Of a stretch of 64,000 nucleotides of DNA, positions 12,101 to 23,800 are shown piece by piece. The position numbers and the translations under genes were made by a program. Below the pieces are notes generated by a model. The model was not told the origin of the DNA and did no database searches. It saw only the letters and a program-made list of their open reading frames with translations. Where the stretch lies: assembly GCA_963669155.1 (NCBI GenBank), contig OZ022585.1, positions 5,623,558 through 5,687,557 on the forward strand. The letters run 5' to 3'. The first letter of the stretch is position 1; each line of letters begins with the position of its first letter. This DNA comes from Arbacia lixula (lineage: Eukaryota > Echinodermata > Echinoidea > Arbacioida > Arbaciidae).

Positions 12101-14111
12101 TTAATTTGATGCTAGCAATATCATATTCCACGTAGTCATTTCCATTCAACCGTCAAAATTACAATGTATATATCAATAACAATACGCTGATAAATAGCAT
12201 TATAGATTTTGATGTTTATTGAGTTGTTAGTCAACATGGTAAAATGGTGTAATTTACTTGATCATAAATGACTCGAGGGTAATTAAATTTGAAAAGTATT
12301 TATGTTCTATATATTTCTACAAAAACTTAATGTCCAGTTCCTATGTTATTCCGCGAAAGCTCGAAAATTTGCCAATATTTGTACCGTTGTATTTACAAGC
12401 TTTAACTTGTAAGCGTGCAAACAGGATACATCACATTTTATGAAATAATATAATGACAGGATATTGGATAAACCACCAGTCACACTAAATTTTGACCTGT
12501 TCAAGAGTTTCATAAACAAAGAACAGGAAGTGGAGTACCAATCAAGCGAAAAAAAAAAGAAATAAGCTTAGTTTACATTTGCAAGAAATTGCTATTTGAT
12601 CTAAGATCTTTTTTAAAGCTTTAACTTAATTTCATATGTATTGAATGCCCCGCAAATTAAACTTAATGAAAATTATACCGTGTATCATTCAGGCGTAATG
12701 ATTTTATATATTGTGCATTGGTACAATGAATATTCATGCCGAAACTTAAATATATGTTATGTTCTTGTCATTTTTTCCTTATATGTTTTACAAAGACTGT
12801 TGATTATTTATAAACGCCTAGATGATATGTTATTATGAAACAATAAGTGAAAATACTTGAACAGAAATATTTATATTATCAACCAATCACCAATCGACTA
12901 TCACTGTACTTCACCCACGAGCAGAATGGATCACCATCGCGACGACCGGATCGCCATTTGATCTTTAATTTTTCTAATCCACTTTCCCTTCCCGGACAGG
13001 CAGGTACTCTGGCTTTGTTATTAAAATTGAAGCATGTCCATCATGTCCATTGATGGGCAAATGTGCGAATGTGTTTTGCCGCTATAAAATTGAATCACAA
13101 ATGTTGAAAATCACGATATACATTTCGAAAAAAAAAGCATGATGCCAATGCGAATTTTTCCAAAGAGAAAAAGGTGAAATGAATCGCATTTCCCGCACCT
13201 TATAAAGTGTGGAATTATGAAATGATTTTGACCTTAAAATCTCAAATTAAGCGGGAATATACCCATGATTATATGGGGTTTAAGAGCTCATTTTGAATTT
13301 TTAACAGTCTATTCTTGGACCTGGGTACCACAATGAGGCGTCCGGTTTACGTCAGTACATCACGCCAATGCGCCACGCCAGTGCGCTACGCTAATGCGTC
13401 AATAAAGCAACCTCAATGAAACGAAATGCAACGAGCCTGAAGTATGAATTATGTCTCATTCGTATCACATATTGTATTGATTGTCTCTTGGGCCTTTGAT
13501 ATTTTGCTTGTGCGATATCAGTATGTGTTATTTGGAGTTCAATTCACACATCAAGCTTTAAGCATGGCGACACTTATGGTTTAGGTTATATGCCTACGAT
13601 TAAGATGATTGGTCAATGTTTGTCAAAAAAACATTTTTTAACAAATAAAATGACGGCCATCAGCACCAAAAAAAAAGTGAATGAAGAAGATAGAAAACTG
13701 AAAAAAAAAAAACAAATAATAAAAACAAGGAGCTTAAAAATAGGTACAAAGCAATGATAATCGTAAATTCTTCAAATTTCTTGTCGAAAGCGGCACGATT
13801 TATTTTCTCTTTATGTTCACATTGATTTGTTGATTTGTATATTATTTATCTCATGATATTGTGTAAGGCAGGCCTCAGCATGTTTTAAACTAAAACTGAT
13901 GGCGATAAAGATCAAATAGGGAAAAAAAGTCGTACAGATTGGTTAGTCGAGTGCCGCTTACCGCACACCAATAATCCGTCTCGGCACCCAGGAAAACTTG
14001 AATCATCGACATCCATGAGTTGGTGAATACCATAAGGCACACGATGAAATACACCCTCCGCTGGTAAGGCCCAAACTCGCCTAACAGCTTTAAGATGTCG
14101 TCAAACTTCAT
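1746..14111 (-). CDS. SLC22-family organic solute transporter (gene A), 9 of about 11 coding exons
   Basis: Exons in transcript order: 14111-13962, 7879-7616, 6360-6257, 5442-5288, 4550-4382, 3726-3588, 3265-3174, 2500-2292, 1854-1746, giving 464 codons. All introns are GT-AG and all phases close. SLC22 proteins are 12-helix major-facilitator transporters that move organic cations, anions or zwitterions such as carnitine across the plasma membrane. Seen here: N-terminal MKFDDILKLLGEFGPYQRR before helix 1; a long Cys-rich extracellular loop (residues 51-138) with N-glycosylation sequons; the IGRWWT loop after helix 2; PESARWL at about 285-291; and MVGKFGIS with YTAEVYPTNIR at the end. The two C-terminal exons seen in gene B (helices 11-12, PETLG, tail) are absent from 1-1745 and presumably lie further left. 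Substrate cannot be predicted. Confidence 0.9.
2292..2500 (-). CDS. Gene A exon 8
   Basis: Residues 358-428, helices 7-9: MVHSMVYSGLSLNSSNLGVN, then a run ending GGVACLCTAAI. 209 nt, six shorter than in gene B, phase 2 to phase 1. Confidence 0.9.
2600..2720. repeat. Fragment of fold-back family 4 in gene A intron 7
   Basis: The stretch ATAACTTTCTTATCCTTTGA and the following CTGCTTTTATT and CAGGGTGGACT segments match the right arm of the complete family 4 elements at 9828-10345 and 54590-55090. Only one arm is recognisable. Confidence 0.6.
3174..3265 (-). CDS. Gene A exon 7
   Basis: Residues 328-358: DAIRDEYKPTALDLFR and the start of helix 7 (NLIYMW). 92 nt with a GTTAGT donor. It aligns position for position with gene B exon 7 and is too short to stand out as an open frame. 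Confidence 0.85.
3588..3726 (-). CDS. Gene A exon 6
   Basis: Residues 281-327: start of the large cytoplasmic loop. It carries the SLC22 signature PESARWLISIGRYDQAEKII and ends FRKTQ before GTGAGT. Confidence 0.9.
3952..4281. repeat. Two-copy 164-bp tandem duplication, then an (ACC)n tract
   Basis: Copies start at about 3957 and 4121 (first shared bases CGCCATCACCATTGTCGCC) and differ at only a few positions. The unit is itself built from ACC/ATC trinucleotides, and an (ACC)n run continues to about 4335. It lies in intron 5 of gene A. Glycine-rich open frames over it on the minus strand are by-products of the repeat. Confidence 0.85.
4382..4550 (-). CDS. Gene A exon 5
   Basis: Residues 225-281: GTEYVGPSRRN and the following two helices. 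169 nt, phase 1 to phase 2, ending before GTAAGT. Confidence 0.88.
4760..5287 (-). repeat. Degenerate array of exon 4 and 5' splice-site copies (gene A intron 4)
   Basis: On the minus strand exon 4 ends CATCCTCTTCATCATCG then GTAAGCC. Seven further segments in the intron have the same layout, a pyrimidine-rich CATCNTCTT-like run followed by a donor-like hexamer. Donor-like positions on the plus strand are near 5246, 5180, 5142, 5099, 5017, 4810 and 4775 (GTACGTC, GTAAGCC, AGTACGTC, GTACGTC, GTAAGCC, GTAAGTC, GTGAGTC). Spacing is irregular, about 33-85 bp with one gap of about 207. Translated pieces such as HLIIGK, SFLIGT and VIIGT echo the exon's FIIGK. This is a minisatellite that grew across the 5' splice site. 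Confidence 0.75.
5288..5442 (-). CDS. Gene A exon 4
   Basis: Residues 173-225: the conserved loop YIGRWWT, helix 3, and RFFQGMASIASYIILFIIG of helix 4. 155 nt, ends in phase 1 before GTAAGC. A purine-rich tract on the plus strand (about 5464-5640) provides a long CT-rich stretch upstream of the acceptor. Decayed copies of the 3' end of this exon fill the next intron. Confidence 0.9.
5464..5650. repeat. Purine-rich (GA)n tract
   Basis: Imperfect GA/GGGA repeats on the plus strand. On the transcribed minus strand this is a long CT tract close upstream of the gene A exon 4 acceptor. Confidence 0.9.
5889..5969. repeat. (GT)n microsatellite
   Basis: Nearly perfect GT dinucleotides, longest run about 5923-5968, in gene A intron 3. 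Cys-Val and Thr-His open frames over it are artefacts. Confidence 0.95.
6257..6360 (-). CDS. Gene A exon 3
   Basis: Residues 139-173: FELVCGKDELTQVSQTVFYG and helix 2 (GSIFFGLLSD). 104 nt, ends in phase 2 before GTAAGA, the same as gene B. Confidence 0.9.
7616..7879 (-). CDS. Gene A exon 2
   Basis: Residues 51-138, the large extracellular loop between helices 1 and 2. Sequons include NAS, NYT, NVS and NYS; conserved cysteines are present, as is the run CDQGWDYD. Flanked by a TTTTTCAG acceptor and a GTAAGC donor, phase 0 at both ends. Confidence 0.9.
8695..9165. repeat. Long (CT)n microsatellite
   Basis: About 470 bp of CT dinucleotides with CTGT and CCCT interruptions. A block of about 60 bp, CTGTCTCTCTCCCCTCACTC plus CT flanks, recurs several times, so there is higher-order duplication. 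It lies in gene A intron 1. The Arg-Glu open frame on the minus strand is an artefact. Confidence 0.95.
9828..10345. mobile_element. Fold-back (MITE-like) element, family 4, full copy
   Basis: The two arms of about 170 bp are inverted copies. The left arm has AATAAAAGCAG, GGATAAGAA and GACGTCACGTGAGAGGTGCT; the right arm has AGAGCACCTCGCACGTGACGTC, split here as AGAGCACCTC and GCACGTGACGTC, then CTTATCCTTTGACGG and CTGCTTTTATT. An AT-rich centre separates them. No coding capacity. A second full copy lies at 54590-55090. It sits in intron 1 of gene A. Confidence 0.8.
10461..10520 (-). pseudogene. Possible SLC22 exon 1-like remnant in gene A intron 1
   Basis: On the minus strand a frame reading SSYAELTTDTWCA ends at a perfect GTAAGT (10460-10455). 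The real first exons end TDYWCA and MDHWCA at the same kind of donor. Upstream I could not find an intact start or helix. It could be a relic of a third paralogue, an alternative first exon, or chance; the residue match is short. Confidence 0.35.
13962..14111 (-). CDS. Gene A exon 1
   Basis: Residues 1-50. It begins at ATG, contains the first helix, and ends in TDYWCA followed by GTAAGC. Phase 0, 150 nt, identical in length to exon 1 of gene B, which supports the start codon. Confidence 0.9.
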
Positions 14112-15194
14112 GTTTCTAATCTTATCCCTGTCCGAGCTAGAAAAGCGATTATTCCTTGTATCGCGTGTGTTAAAATGCCACGAGGACAGTACATAAGAAG
14201 TTGACGCGATGATGCAAAGTCTTCAAGACTGGAGATTATTAAAACGACGTTTCACGTATGTTACTCTATATAGAATAACTGAACGCAAAATATAATCAGC
14301 AGCGCCAGCCTTATGCTGCATTTATCTTAGTTCAATTTATTCAAAGTTTTATCTTTCTTATCCGTCCATTGGGGGAATCAGTGTCCCTCTGTTGTTAAAG
14401 GTCCCGTGGCAGCAACATCTATGTTGATCTTTGTACATGCGAATAAGTATGTATATCATAAAATCAATACGTATCTAAAGTAAATATGTATTCAATGTGT
14501 TCCTCAAAATCTCTGGGTTTTTTTTCCCCATTTTCCTATACTTTGCTGAACCCCTCTTCCAAGACTCCCGCTAGGTCAAAAGTCGTGTCATTACATTATC
14601 ACACTAAATCAGCCGAGAAATAAATACAGTTATCTGCAAAACGGATAATCCCAATGTTTACCTGTACTAGCTGGCACTATAGTTACATCACATGTTTTCA
14701 CGCGGTGCCCCCATACAAACTTTCAAAATTTAATATTAACTGTAAGATGCTACGTCTAGAATCTCCCTTCATTGTCTACAAACATGTAATGATATATATG
14801 GATAATGTTTGTATAGTGTTCAGCAGTTTATACCTACTTTCATAATGTAATTATGATTTGAAAATACTTTTAGAGCGACGCTTATAAGCAGTCTACAGGA
14901 AAACAAAATGATAACAAATAAATCTTAGGAAAATTTAATTCATGTCAAACTCACTGGTTGAATAACCTCATCAAGGCTAACGCTATCTTAAGTGTCGGCG
15001 TAATAAATGTGTAACCGATCAGGGCACCTATAAAACTCAATCGAAAAGGATTAAAAGATCTAGCCAGCTCTATCTATTCATTAACACTGGTGTAGATCTG
15101 TGTTTGATGCCAGGGGGCCTGTCTAGACTCCGTAATTTTTATTGGTACGTGTTTGATAAACATCAAAGTAGGTTGAGCTGAGCTACTAAACCTG

Positions 15195-15470
15195 TGAAAG
15201 GGAATATACTGTACTGGGAAGACAAAAGGCCTTCAATGAGGTGATCGTGAGCAATCTGCTTGCCAATGGTCTTAAATTCATGAAGTGTCCATTTTAGAAA
15301 CTTGCTGAAAGTTATTTCCCCTCAAATGATCCACATTTGGAGTAATTAGTGATTAAATCACAAATCTTCAAAATCACAAATCACAAAATGTTTGGCCCAA
15401 ACATTTTGAGGATTTGTGATTTAATTACTAATTACTCCACATGTGGATCATTTAAAGACAAACACTACTG
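15195..15470. mobile_element. Fold-back element family 2, 3'-truncated copy
   Basis: It starts GGGAATATACTGTACTGGGA and carries the inner arms CCACATTTGGAGTAATTAGT and ACTAATTACTCCACATGTGG around a short centre. The outer right arm is missing. Full copies are at 50352-50688 and 51742-52094. Confidence 0.8.
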
Positions 15471-16259
15471 AAAACCCTACACTAAAACAATCGAAAAGGA
15501 TTAACAGATCGAGCCCTATCTGTCATGTTTATCGTATCGTGATAAGATAGTATTAATGAGATGCAGCAATGATGCTCGTTATAAAGGGAGGTGATATATA
15601 TCAATGTGACATAAATACGATGTCATAAAAAGACAATGTACTATATGTAAGAGAAAATGCAAATATGCAAACTTAACATTGCAAAACGCGCACCGAATTT
15701 TGTCTTTACGTGTATAAAGATTGGAATTATTTTCTTTTTGCCCTCTTTATTTACCTTTTTCTCATTTCTCGTATATTCCTCCTCCTTTTCTGCTCCTCTT
15801 CTCCATTTTCTATCTCATCCTCTTCCCGTTATTATGTGTTCTTCTTTCTGATAATCTCATTCTGCTCCTGCTTTATATTATCATTCACACGTTTTCTTAT
15901 TCTGTTACATAACAATGATACTCCTACTACCATGACTACTAGTAATAATCATCTCCATTATTTTCATAATCATTATCATCATCACTTATTGAACAACTAT
16001 CTAGTTGATTCTTAAGCTATGTTTAAAGTTGTGATGCTGCCGTGTGTTATTTTGAAATTTGAACACGATCCACATAATAACCTGCCAACTCACCTTTTCT
16101 CCTTTCTCTCTTTTTCTGTCATTTACCAGCTCTTAATAATCCTTGCTCTCTCTCTCTCTCTCTCTCCCACCCAGCCCTATACCCTTTTATATCTTCATGT
16201 ATGTTGTTTTTTCCCCACTTTTCCCACCTTCTTTTGTAAATAAGCCTCTTCTCCCCACC

Positions 16260-16632
16260 CTTTTCATTGATTTAGTTAACCATGTTAATATTTAAAGTTG
16301 TTTAGTTATTTGTTTTAGTACTCAAGTGTCTTTGTGTTCTACCTAAAAAGATATTTATTGTATTCATGTTTGTACTACATGTATTAAATCAGACTGGTCG
16401 TTTTTAATAAGTTATTGCCATGAGGGACCTGACTTTAACAAGCTATGCTTTCATAAGGTCTCCTCGTCTTTCTATCTTCTCTCTGATGCAACATTTAAAC
16501 TTGTTCCATATAACTGTTTCTTTATGTACACTGTCACTCGTTGTTAATCTTTAAAATTGTATCTGAAGAAAGACAAATAAACTTGAACTTGAACTTGAAT
16601 CATCATCATCATCATCATCATCATCATTAGCA
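16260..16632 (+). mobile_element. 3' tail of a non-LTR retrotransposon, with trailing ATC repeats
   Basis: A T-rich non-coding stretch ends in ATAAACTTGAACTTGAACTTG and then (ATC)n. A repeated short oligonucleotide tail of this kind is typical of CR1/L2-type LINE 3' ends. No reverse transcriptase frame is readable upstream. Confidence 0.5.
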
Positions 16633-17137
16633 TTGTTTTCATTAGCAACATCATCAACAGCATCGTCATCATCTTCGTCTCCAAAATTCAGATTCTTGAC
16701 CATAATGTACGCTCCTTTCAAGAGTACCCCTAACCTTGCCCTGTGTACCCGCACAGTACCGATGAGATAAACTCGCGATAACTCGTCCTTTGCAAACAAA
16801 ACAAGGGTTTTCAAAGCGGTTTGAGCTGTTTACCAACCCTTTGAAACGAACTCGTTAACTCGTTAAAGATGGCCCGTCCCTTCTGCAAACATCTGCAAAC
16901 TTCATATAAAGTTTGCACATATTTAGCTCTTATCTGTGGGATGCCAACTGCGAAATTTTTTAAAAAGGTCAGAGGCACTAAAACTCCTGTTGACCATGCC
17001 CGTAGAATAGATGAGAAATCTCACTAGTTTTCACTGAGATTTTACTATTTTCATGGTACGAAAAAAGAATGCTGGATAAATTATCGAAGATTACTTCCTC
17101 AAAACCGAATATTACGCTTTGTCGATTATACCCCCCC

Positions 17138-17192
17138 CCTTCTCTCTCTCTCTCTCTCTCTCCCTCTCTTTCTCTCTTTCTCTCTCTCTCTC
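17138..17192. repeat. (CT)n microsatellite
   Basis: CT dinucleotides with CCCT and TTT interruptions following a C9 run. Confidence 0.9.
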
Positions 17193-17657
17193 AAAGGATG
17201 GCAAAGTGAACTTTCAGAATTAGGTTTGCAAAAGGGACGGGCTACCTTTAAGCGCCACTGATTTTGTTTGCGCAACTAATACACACAAAAACCCAATAGA
17301 GCATCGCATTGTTTGGCACACAAAGGGTTAATGAATGTGAAAATGAAAGATCTGATAGAACAGCATTGGTCATAGTCGTGATCCTTCTCATCTTGCGTGC
17401 CTTGAAAGTAGTTATAACCATTATACGTGTTTGTTTGACCATCGTCCCTCACCGTCATAGTGGAAATGTACTGGGCAGGCAGGAGGAGTTTTGTCTGTAC
17501 AGTGAGAGTGAGGAAGGCGGACAGAGAAAGTCATGAAAGTAGAGAAATCCTTGTAGTTCAAGAGCAATGCCAACCATTTCTTTCTAACTTCTGTCTATGT
17601 TTAATTGGTATCCCTTCCGCTTTTGTGCGTGTATAATTATATATTATATAAATATGT

Positions 17658-17660
<3 letters not shown>

Positions 17661-17709
<49 letters not shown>

Positions 17710-17735
17710 CATATACATACCTATATATATATTTA
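17661..17735. repeat. (AT)n microsatellite
   Basis: About 46 bp of uninterrupted AT, then ATAC/ATACAT variants. Confidence 0.95.
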
Positions 17736-17845
17736 CCTGCGGAAGAGGGCACTATGACATTTATAGCATTCTCAATATCGGGTCTATTTTTACAGCCAGG
17801 TGGGCACAGAAAGCTGTAGAGATGATTTTTAACTCCCTCCTTTAC

Positions 17846-17854
17846 ACACACACA

Positions 17855-17893
<39 letters not shown>

Positions 17894-17907
17894 ACACACA
17901 CACACAA
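17846..17907. repeat. (CA)n microsatellite
   Basis: CA dinucleotides with two CATA interruptions, about 310 bp upstream of the gene B start codon. Confidence 0.95.
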
Positions 17908-18216
17908 ACCCTCCCTCACTGCAGCCGGGTCCACTTCCTGTAACTGCCCTTGGATAGTAAAATGATTTTATTGAGATCATTGCGACTCCATGCATGCCAT
18001 GTGGGCGAGTCGTGATTTGACGTAACATGAATAAATCACGTGTATTTCGCCAGGTCAGTGTTTGCACTTACCCATCGGGGTTGGAATGTCCACTCGCACG
18101 GTTCGTGCGCCAGATCTCATCACGGCTGTCTTAAAATCAAGTTGTAAAAGACGCGACCTAGTAGTCAACATCCTAGCTTCAACACCTTGATACGCATATA
18201 GTGCAGTGCTCGTGAA

Positions 18217-18366
18217 ATGAAGCTGGACGACATCTTAGTGACGGTGGGCGAATTCGGTCCTTTCCAGAGAAGGACGTACGCAATCGTTATCGTGCTATAT
18301 CTCTTCTCATCATGGACGTCGATGATCCAGGTGTTCCTCACGACTCCGATGGACCACTGGTGCGCA
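18217..18366 (+). CDS. Gene B exon 1
   Basis: Residues 1-50: cytoplasmic N-terminus and helix 1, ending MDHWCA before GTAAGT. Phase 0, 150 nt. Confidence 0.93.
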
Positions 18367-20245
18367 GTAAGTAGCCTAGTGGTGTCCTTATGATTTTCTG
18401 AAAATGAACATACGTCGTATATGACAATTTTTTTGTTTCTCTTCCAAACACGATACACGTTAAAAAAGAATATCCCCCAAAACAGTTTTAAACAAGCATT
18501 TGGTATTGATGAAATAAATTTTGGGAAACAACTCAAAGACGAGTATGCTAAGATTACAACGTTGTCAAAATAAAGTTTGTTTATTTTTCATTTGTTTATC
18601 ATTGAATGTATTTATTCTGTTTTTAACTATTAATATATACCTATTTTCTCATACAGGGCGCTGTTGTAAAGCAGTTTTCAGTATTTTTAAAGAAAACATG
18701 AATAAATAAATAAATGATAAATAAATACACACGGCTTGCTTTAAGTGAGGACATATACACACCCTGTATACACCCCCTTCCACTCCTTGGTCAGAGGGAC
18801 CGCATGCGTGTTTCCAAAATGTCCACAAGTGTCTCATGTTCTACGAGATTTTGAACAGTATGACACCACATTATTTAAAACGTCTCATTACAAACGTACG
18901 TACCATACGTACCAGACATGCCGAAAATAGCCTGCTTTTTGTTCCACCTCCACGTACAGAATATATAAAAAGGTCATTCTTGTATAAGGGGAATTAACAA
19001 TCTATTGGACAGCTTGCCACTGCAAATTCAAGCTTGTCAGTAGTAATTTAGATAACTGACAAAAGAAATGCGTAGTAAATTCGAATTCTTTATATTTTCT
19101 GTATTTCCCATTATCTTTTATGTATGTTAGTTATTTAGTCATTTCTGAAACTTTCTTTTTCTTTTTCTTATCATTTAATCACATTGATTGCACTATATTT
19201 CTTATCATTATATCAAATTTTTTGTTTACATTTTGTGTGTGTACCCGTGAAGGGGTCCCCTGCAAAAGAGTTGATAAACTGAGGGGACTACCCTAGGTAA
19301 TAAATGAATTGATTAAATAAAATTACGAGAAAAAAATTTATGAAATAGTTGCACATAATTAAAGGAACCAAAACAGCAGACAGGCAGAGCTTGGGGGAAT
19401 ATTTTTATTTTCCTGAATATCATGAAGGGGACATCCAAAGAATATAATATTGAAGTTGTCTAAAGTTGGATTGTGGTAATATACGATGGAAGCAAGCAAA
19501 GACCAATGTTTCCCCTTCGTTTATAAAGGTCCTACTTTAGTTTCTCTTGAGCTTATGGTATGTATCAATTATCTGAAAATATAATATATAATATTGTAGC
19601 AGAACACCCCTAATTGGATCCTAACAGTTATTCTCCAAAAGCGGCGGACGGTGGGAAGTTACTCCGGAAGCTGTCGGGATGCCGAAATTACCGACCATAT
19701 AACGCGCCACCGGTTCAGGCCAAGATCCTCCGAGCTCGTTCATTCGTTCGGCGTGGTTTCTTTTCATGTCTTGGTACTGAAAAAGTTTGTCTGGGTTTGG
19801 GGGCCGGAAGAGAAAGTCTCTAGATGGGTAGAAGTACAACAAGATTTTGTTAAGTTATTATTCCAATGCATGCATTTGATTCAAAATATATTTAACAGGT
19901 TCCAGAGTGGGACAGCTCCAACTGCTCGAGTTCATGGTCCGAGGATCAGTGTGCAGAGGCGAAGAAGAATGCCAGTATCCCCTCCAACTACACCGCAGAG
20001 GGCGGGCTGACGTACGCACAGTGTGAGAAGTACAACGTGTCTGGTGTGGGTTTCTACCCGGGGCTAGATCTGACCAGTTACAAGACTACCCCCTGCGACG
20101 ATGGCTGGGACTACGACTACGCTCAGATAGAGGATGGAACGAACATAATTACTTCCGTACGTATGCACATCTTGCCCCATCCTCAATTTCTCATTTACTC
20201 TTTCTCCCATACCCCTACGTCCCCCTCCCCACCCCCCCCCCTCAC

Positions 20246-20285
<40 letters not shown>

Positions 20286-20777
20286 TATCTCTCTTCTCTT
20301 TAGTGATTGAGCCATATTTCATGACGCTAGTCTACAAGTTACTGAGGGTAATTACATTGCATTTCTACTTTCAATGGAGAATTGACCTCATCAATGTTTG
20401 GCAGGAAGTCGAACCCTCAAGAATCGGTAAAAGATCCCTTTTTGAGTAGGGAGACGTGGTAACATAATTATGACTACTAGCAATTCGTGTTTACTGCTTG
20501 AAACTAAAAAAAAAAGTGTATTTACCCAAATAAAAAAAAATTAAAAAAAATAGCTTTTTGGAAATGTCACAGTACAAAGCCCTTCTTAGTAATATGATTT
20601 AGCGGAATATGATTGTCACATGTAGTCATCATGACAGTTGTGACATAATCTTCGCATCGGTAGTTGTACACGATATAAATCTATTGTTGCCATAAACGAA
20701 CTTACTGTCTGTCTGTCTGTCTGTCTGTCTCTGTCTCTGTCTCTCTGTTTCTCCGAGTCTCACTGTCTCTCTCTGTC

Positions 20778-20823
<46 letters not shown>

Positions 20824-23800
20824 TCCCTCAGTTCGACCTGGTGTGTGGTAGCGAGGATCTGACCCAGGTGTCGCAGTCGGTCTTCTACGCAGGACTGCTT
20901 GTAGGCTCCATCTTCTTCGGATTCATGTCAGACATGTCAGTATACAAACGCGCTTAACCCTTCCAGTGTTAGACAACGGTGTTATTTTTTTTTCTTCACC
21001 TTTTTGAAAGCAAACATCACCCATTCCAATGAATATGATGATAGTCAACATGTGAAATATAATCATACATCTATTTAAATGAAGATAATAACGTGGGAAA
21101 GCTTCACTGAACATGCTGAAGAGATGGGGGAAATTAGAGGAATCGGTTACCGTAAGCTTGTTGAACGTGATACCCAACTAATATATTCTAGATTTCACAA
21201 TGACAAATTCATTTGATTTTTGTTTCAGTACTTCCTTTCCCGCGACGATATCAACATAGAATGCCTATTGTGTTGATAGGCACTGGGAAGCTTTCTTGTT
21301 AAAATAACTCAGTTACGAATATTAGGACAGAGCATTCGATCGAATTTTTCGTTTATATAAGATTCAACACGCTTTGTATCGAATTTGATATGTACTCTGT
21401 TAAATCAACACTTTCTCTATTGATCAATTCAAATAGACGGAGAGACATTTAGATAAACAATACAGTTATTATCATGATTGTTAATAATGCTGGTGATAAT
21501 GCCATATTTGTGAAATGATATCAGGAATCCCCTTTAATCCCTAAGCACGCACACACACACACACACACACACACAAAAAAAAAATATTCTTCATGGCCAT
21601 GGTCATGTCAGGCTTGTATTCATGGTATTTAAGTCCAAAGCAGTTGATTGAGGGAATTTTGCAATTTTCATACCTAAGCCTTTTAAAGCATTTTCTTATC
21701 GTGCCGTGTGTCTTTAATTTCAAATCACAGGATAGGTCGTATATGGACGTTAGTAACAGGCACGTGTTTCCTTCTAGTAGCTGGTATGTGCTTGCCATTC
21801 TCGCCGAATTGGGCGATTTTTACGACTCTTCGCTTTTTCCAAGGCTTCGGGACGATATGTCAGTGGCTCAACACTTTCATCCTCGGTAAGGTCTGCATCA
21901 ACTAACACGACGAATACAAATTGGTTTGACTTCTATTTCACACTGAGAAATGAGAAAATCACTTTGCTTGATTCTGTCCTTTTTTCGGCTCTCCAATTCA
22001 ATTAAAATGGTTTATTAAAAAATAAAACATGTTTGACAGGATAGCTGAATTGCCCATGCTCTTAAATCAATAAATATATTAAAAAACACATTCGAATAAT
22101 ATGCACGCACAGTCAAATTTCAAACAAAACTGCCTAAACAATTAATGGAATATTGGTTATTGCAATTAATGAAAAATCAATGAAAAATCAATGGGATCAT
22201 GGGGATTGGGTGGGTTTTACCAAGGTAAGTTAAGGATTTCTAAGACAGAAGGAGGGGAATAGAATAACGATACGACACGTGTTGGTTTATTATCAAGACT
22301 TCATGATTCCCCTGACGTTGGCCGAAACACACTACCCGAAACGTTCATAAAGCTTCCTCCGTGAAACATGTTTAAAGGACCAACACCTTCTAGATGATGT
22401 TACTTCAACCATTTGTTTCCATCTTTTTACATTAGGCATATTCATATAACATATTCAGGTAACGAAAAATGGTATGCCTATAATGTTATTGAAGAGCTAA
22501 AATGTTTAAATAACTTGTAATATGACGCCTTCTTCTCACCAAGGCTCCTTACTACAAAGAAAGTTACCACCTTGATGTAAATGGGTTGCCCTGTAACGAT
22601 ATTAGAAAAAAATATATTAACATGATAAAGAGAATATTTCCGGTAGATCTGCTGAAAATCATTTGATATGATTTCATATAATCTACTTATTTCTTGGCTG
22701 ATATTTTAAAGGTACATACTTAGAAATGGAGGTATACCGAAGTCAGAATACGCTATATTTCTAATGCCCTTGTTCTTTTCTTTATTTTGCATGTTCCAAT
22801 GATAGATTTAAAGTTTATATCTAAATCTCCTTTTTTATGAAGGAGCGATTTGTGATGTTTTACAAACACACTCTGTATTATATTTGTCTCACCAACCCCT
22901 GTATTCATTTTATTTTCCATGAGATGAAAATAAAACAGTTTGGTACTGAATTTTACATGATATGTCACAAGGTGAACCAATAATCAATAAAGATCTATTC
23001 GGAAAATCTTCTCTCAGGGACCGAAATGGTGGGCCCATCCAAGCGGTACCTGGCGGGCATGTTCTTTCACATGGCCTACTCGGTCGGCTACCTACTCTTC
23101 ACCATCCCAGCCTTCTTCATCCATGACTGGCGCATCCTGGCCTTAGTCACCAGCGCACCGTTCATCGGATACTTGTTCCTTTATCCGTAAGGGCTTGGCT
23201 GCGTAGGATACATCGCGTCAAATTGTTGCGTCAGTGCTTTGCGACAGTGCGCAAAGCCAATGCGTCAATATAATCAACGTTAATACAAATCTGTGAGTTA
23301 GCATCAACACTTGATGCGCTATGGATGTGACACGATTTGCACACATTAATTTGCATGGACAGTATTTAATTGACGCACTGGCGTGGCCATAACATGGTGA
23401 CGCATGGGTATCCTGCGGTGCCACTCCGCATATGAGTAGTGAAATATATTCATATATTGTCCCCTATCTCAGCTCCCTCTCTTTCTCTCACTCTCTGAAC
23501 ACACTATTGTATGTCTTATTCTGCTTGTTACATTATTCAGTACAACTCAACCTCACCTACTCAGTAAACATTAAACACCTTTCATCAGCAATATGATACG
23601 TTATGAATGAGTACGAGGCCGAGAGAGGCATGCATGGGCAAAAGACCATGCACGGCGATGGACGCATCAGGTCGGCCTCGAACCTAGGATCTCTGGGATA
23701 TAAGTCGAGAGCTCTCGCCACTAGACCACGGTGCATGCTCCTGTATAGATAATAGAGAGCTATCATTGCGACGACTGTGGCTGTGACTATGACCGTAATT

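Larger units (their letters stand above)
14112..18216. other. Intergenic region between the divergent transporter genes
   Basis: About 4.1 kb between the two start codons. It must contain both promoters and 5' leaders, but I see no clear TATA box or initiator. It contains a family 2 fold-back fragment (15195-15470), a LINE 3' tail (about 16260-16600), a CT tract (17138-17192), an AT run (17661-17705) and a CA run (17846-17907). No convincing coding frame was seen; the pyrimidine-rich open frames at 15.6-16.2 kb are low complexity. Confidence 0.7.

Noticed and set aside
13340-13410. Relationship of GCGCCACGCCAGTGCG repeats with those at 23210-23410
   Set aside because: Only short GCGTCAATA and CCAGTGCG words are shared; not enough to define a repeat family.
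22260-22360. Second Penelope/hammerhead motif (CCTGACGTTGGCCGAAAC then CCGAAACGTTC)
   Set aside because: It has the GAAAC element but lacks the CTGANGA core and a convincing stem II.
23660-23734. tRNA gene
   Set aside because: A and B boxes are present, but the acceptor stem does not pair and a non-tRNA tail follows, so it was called a SINE.
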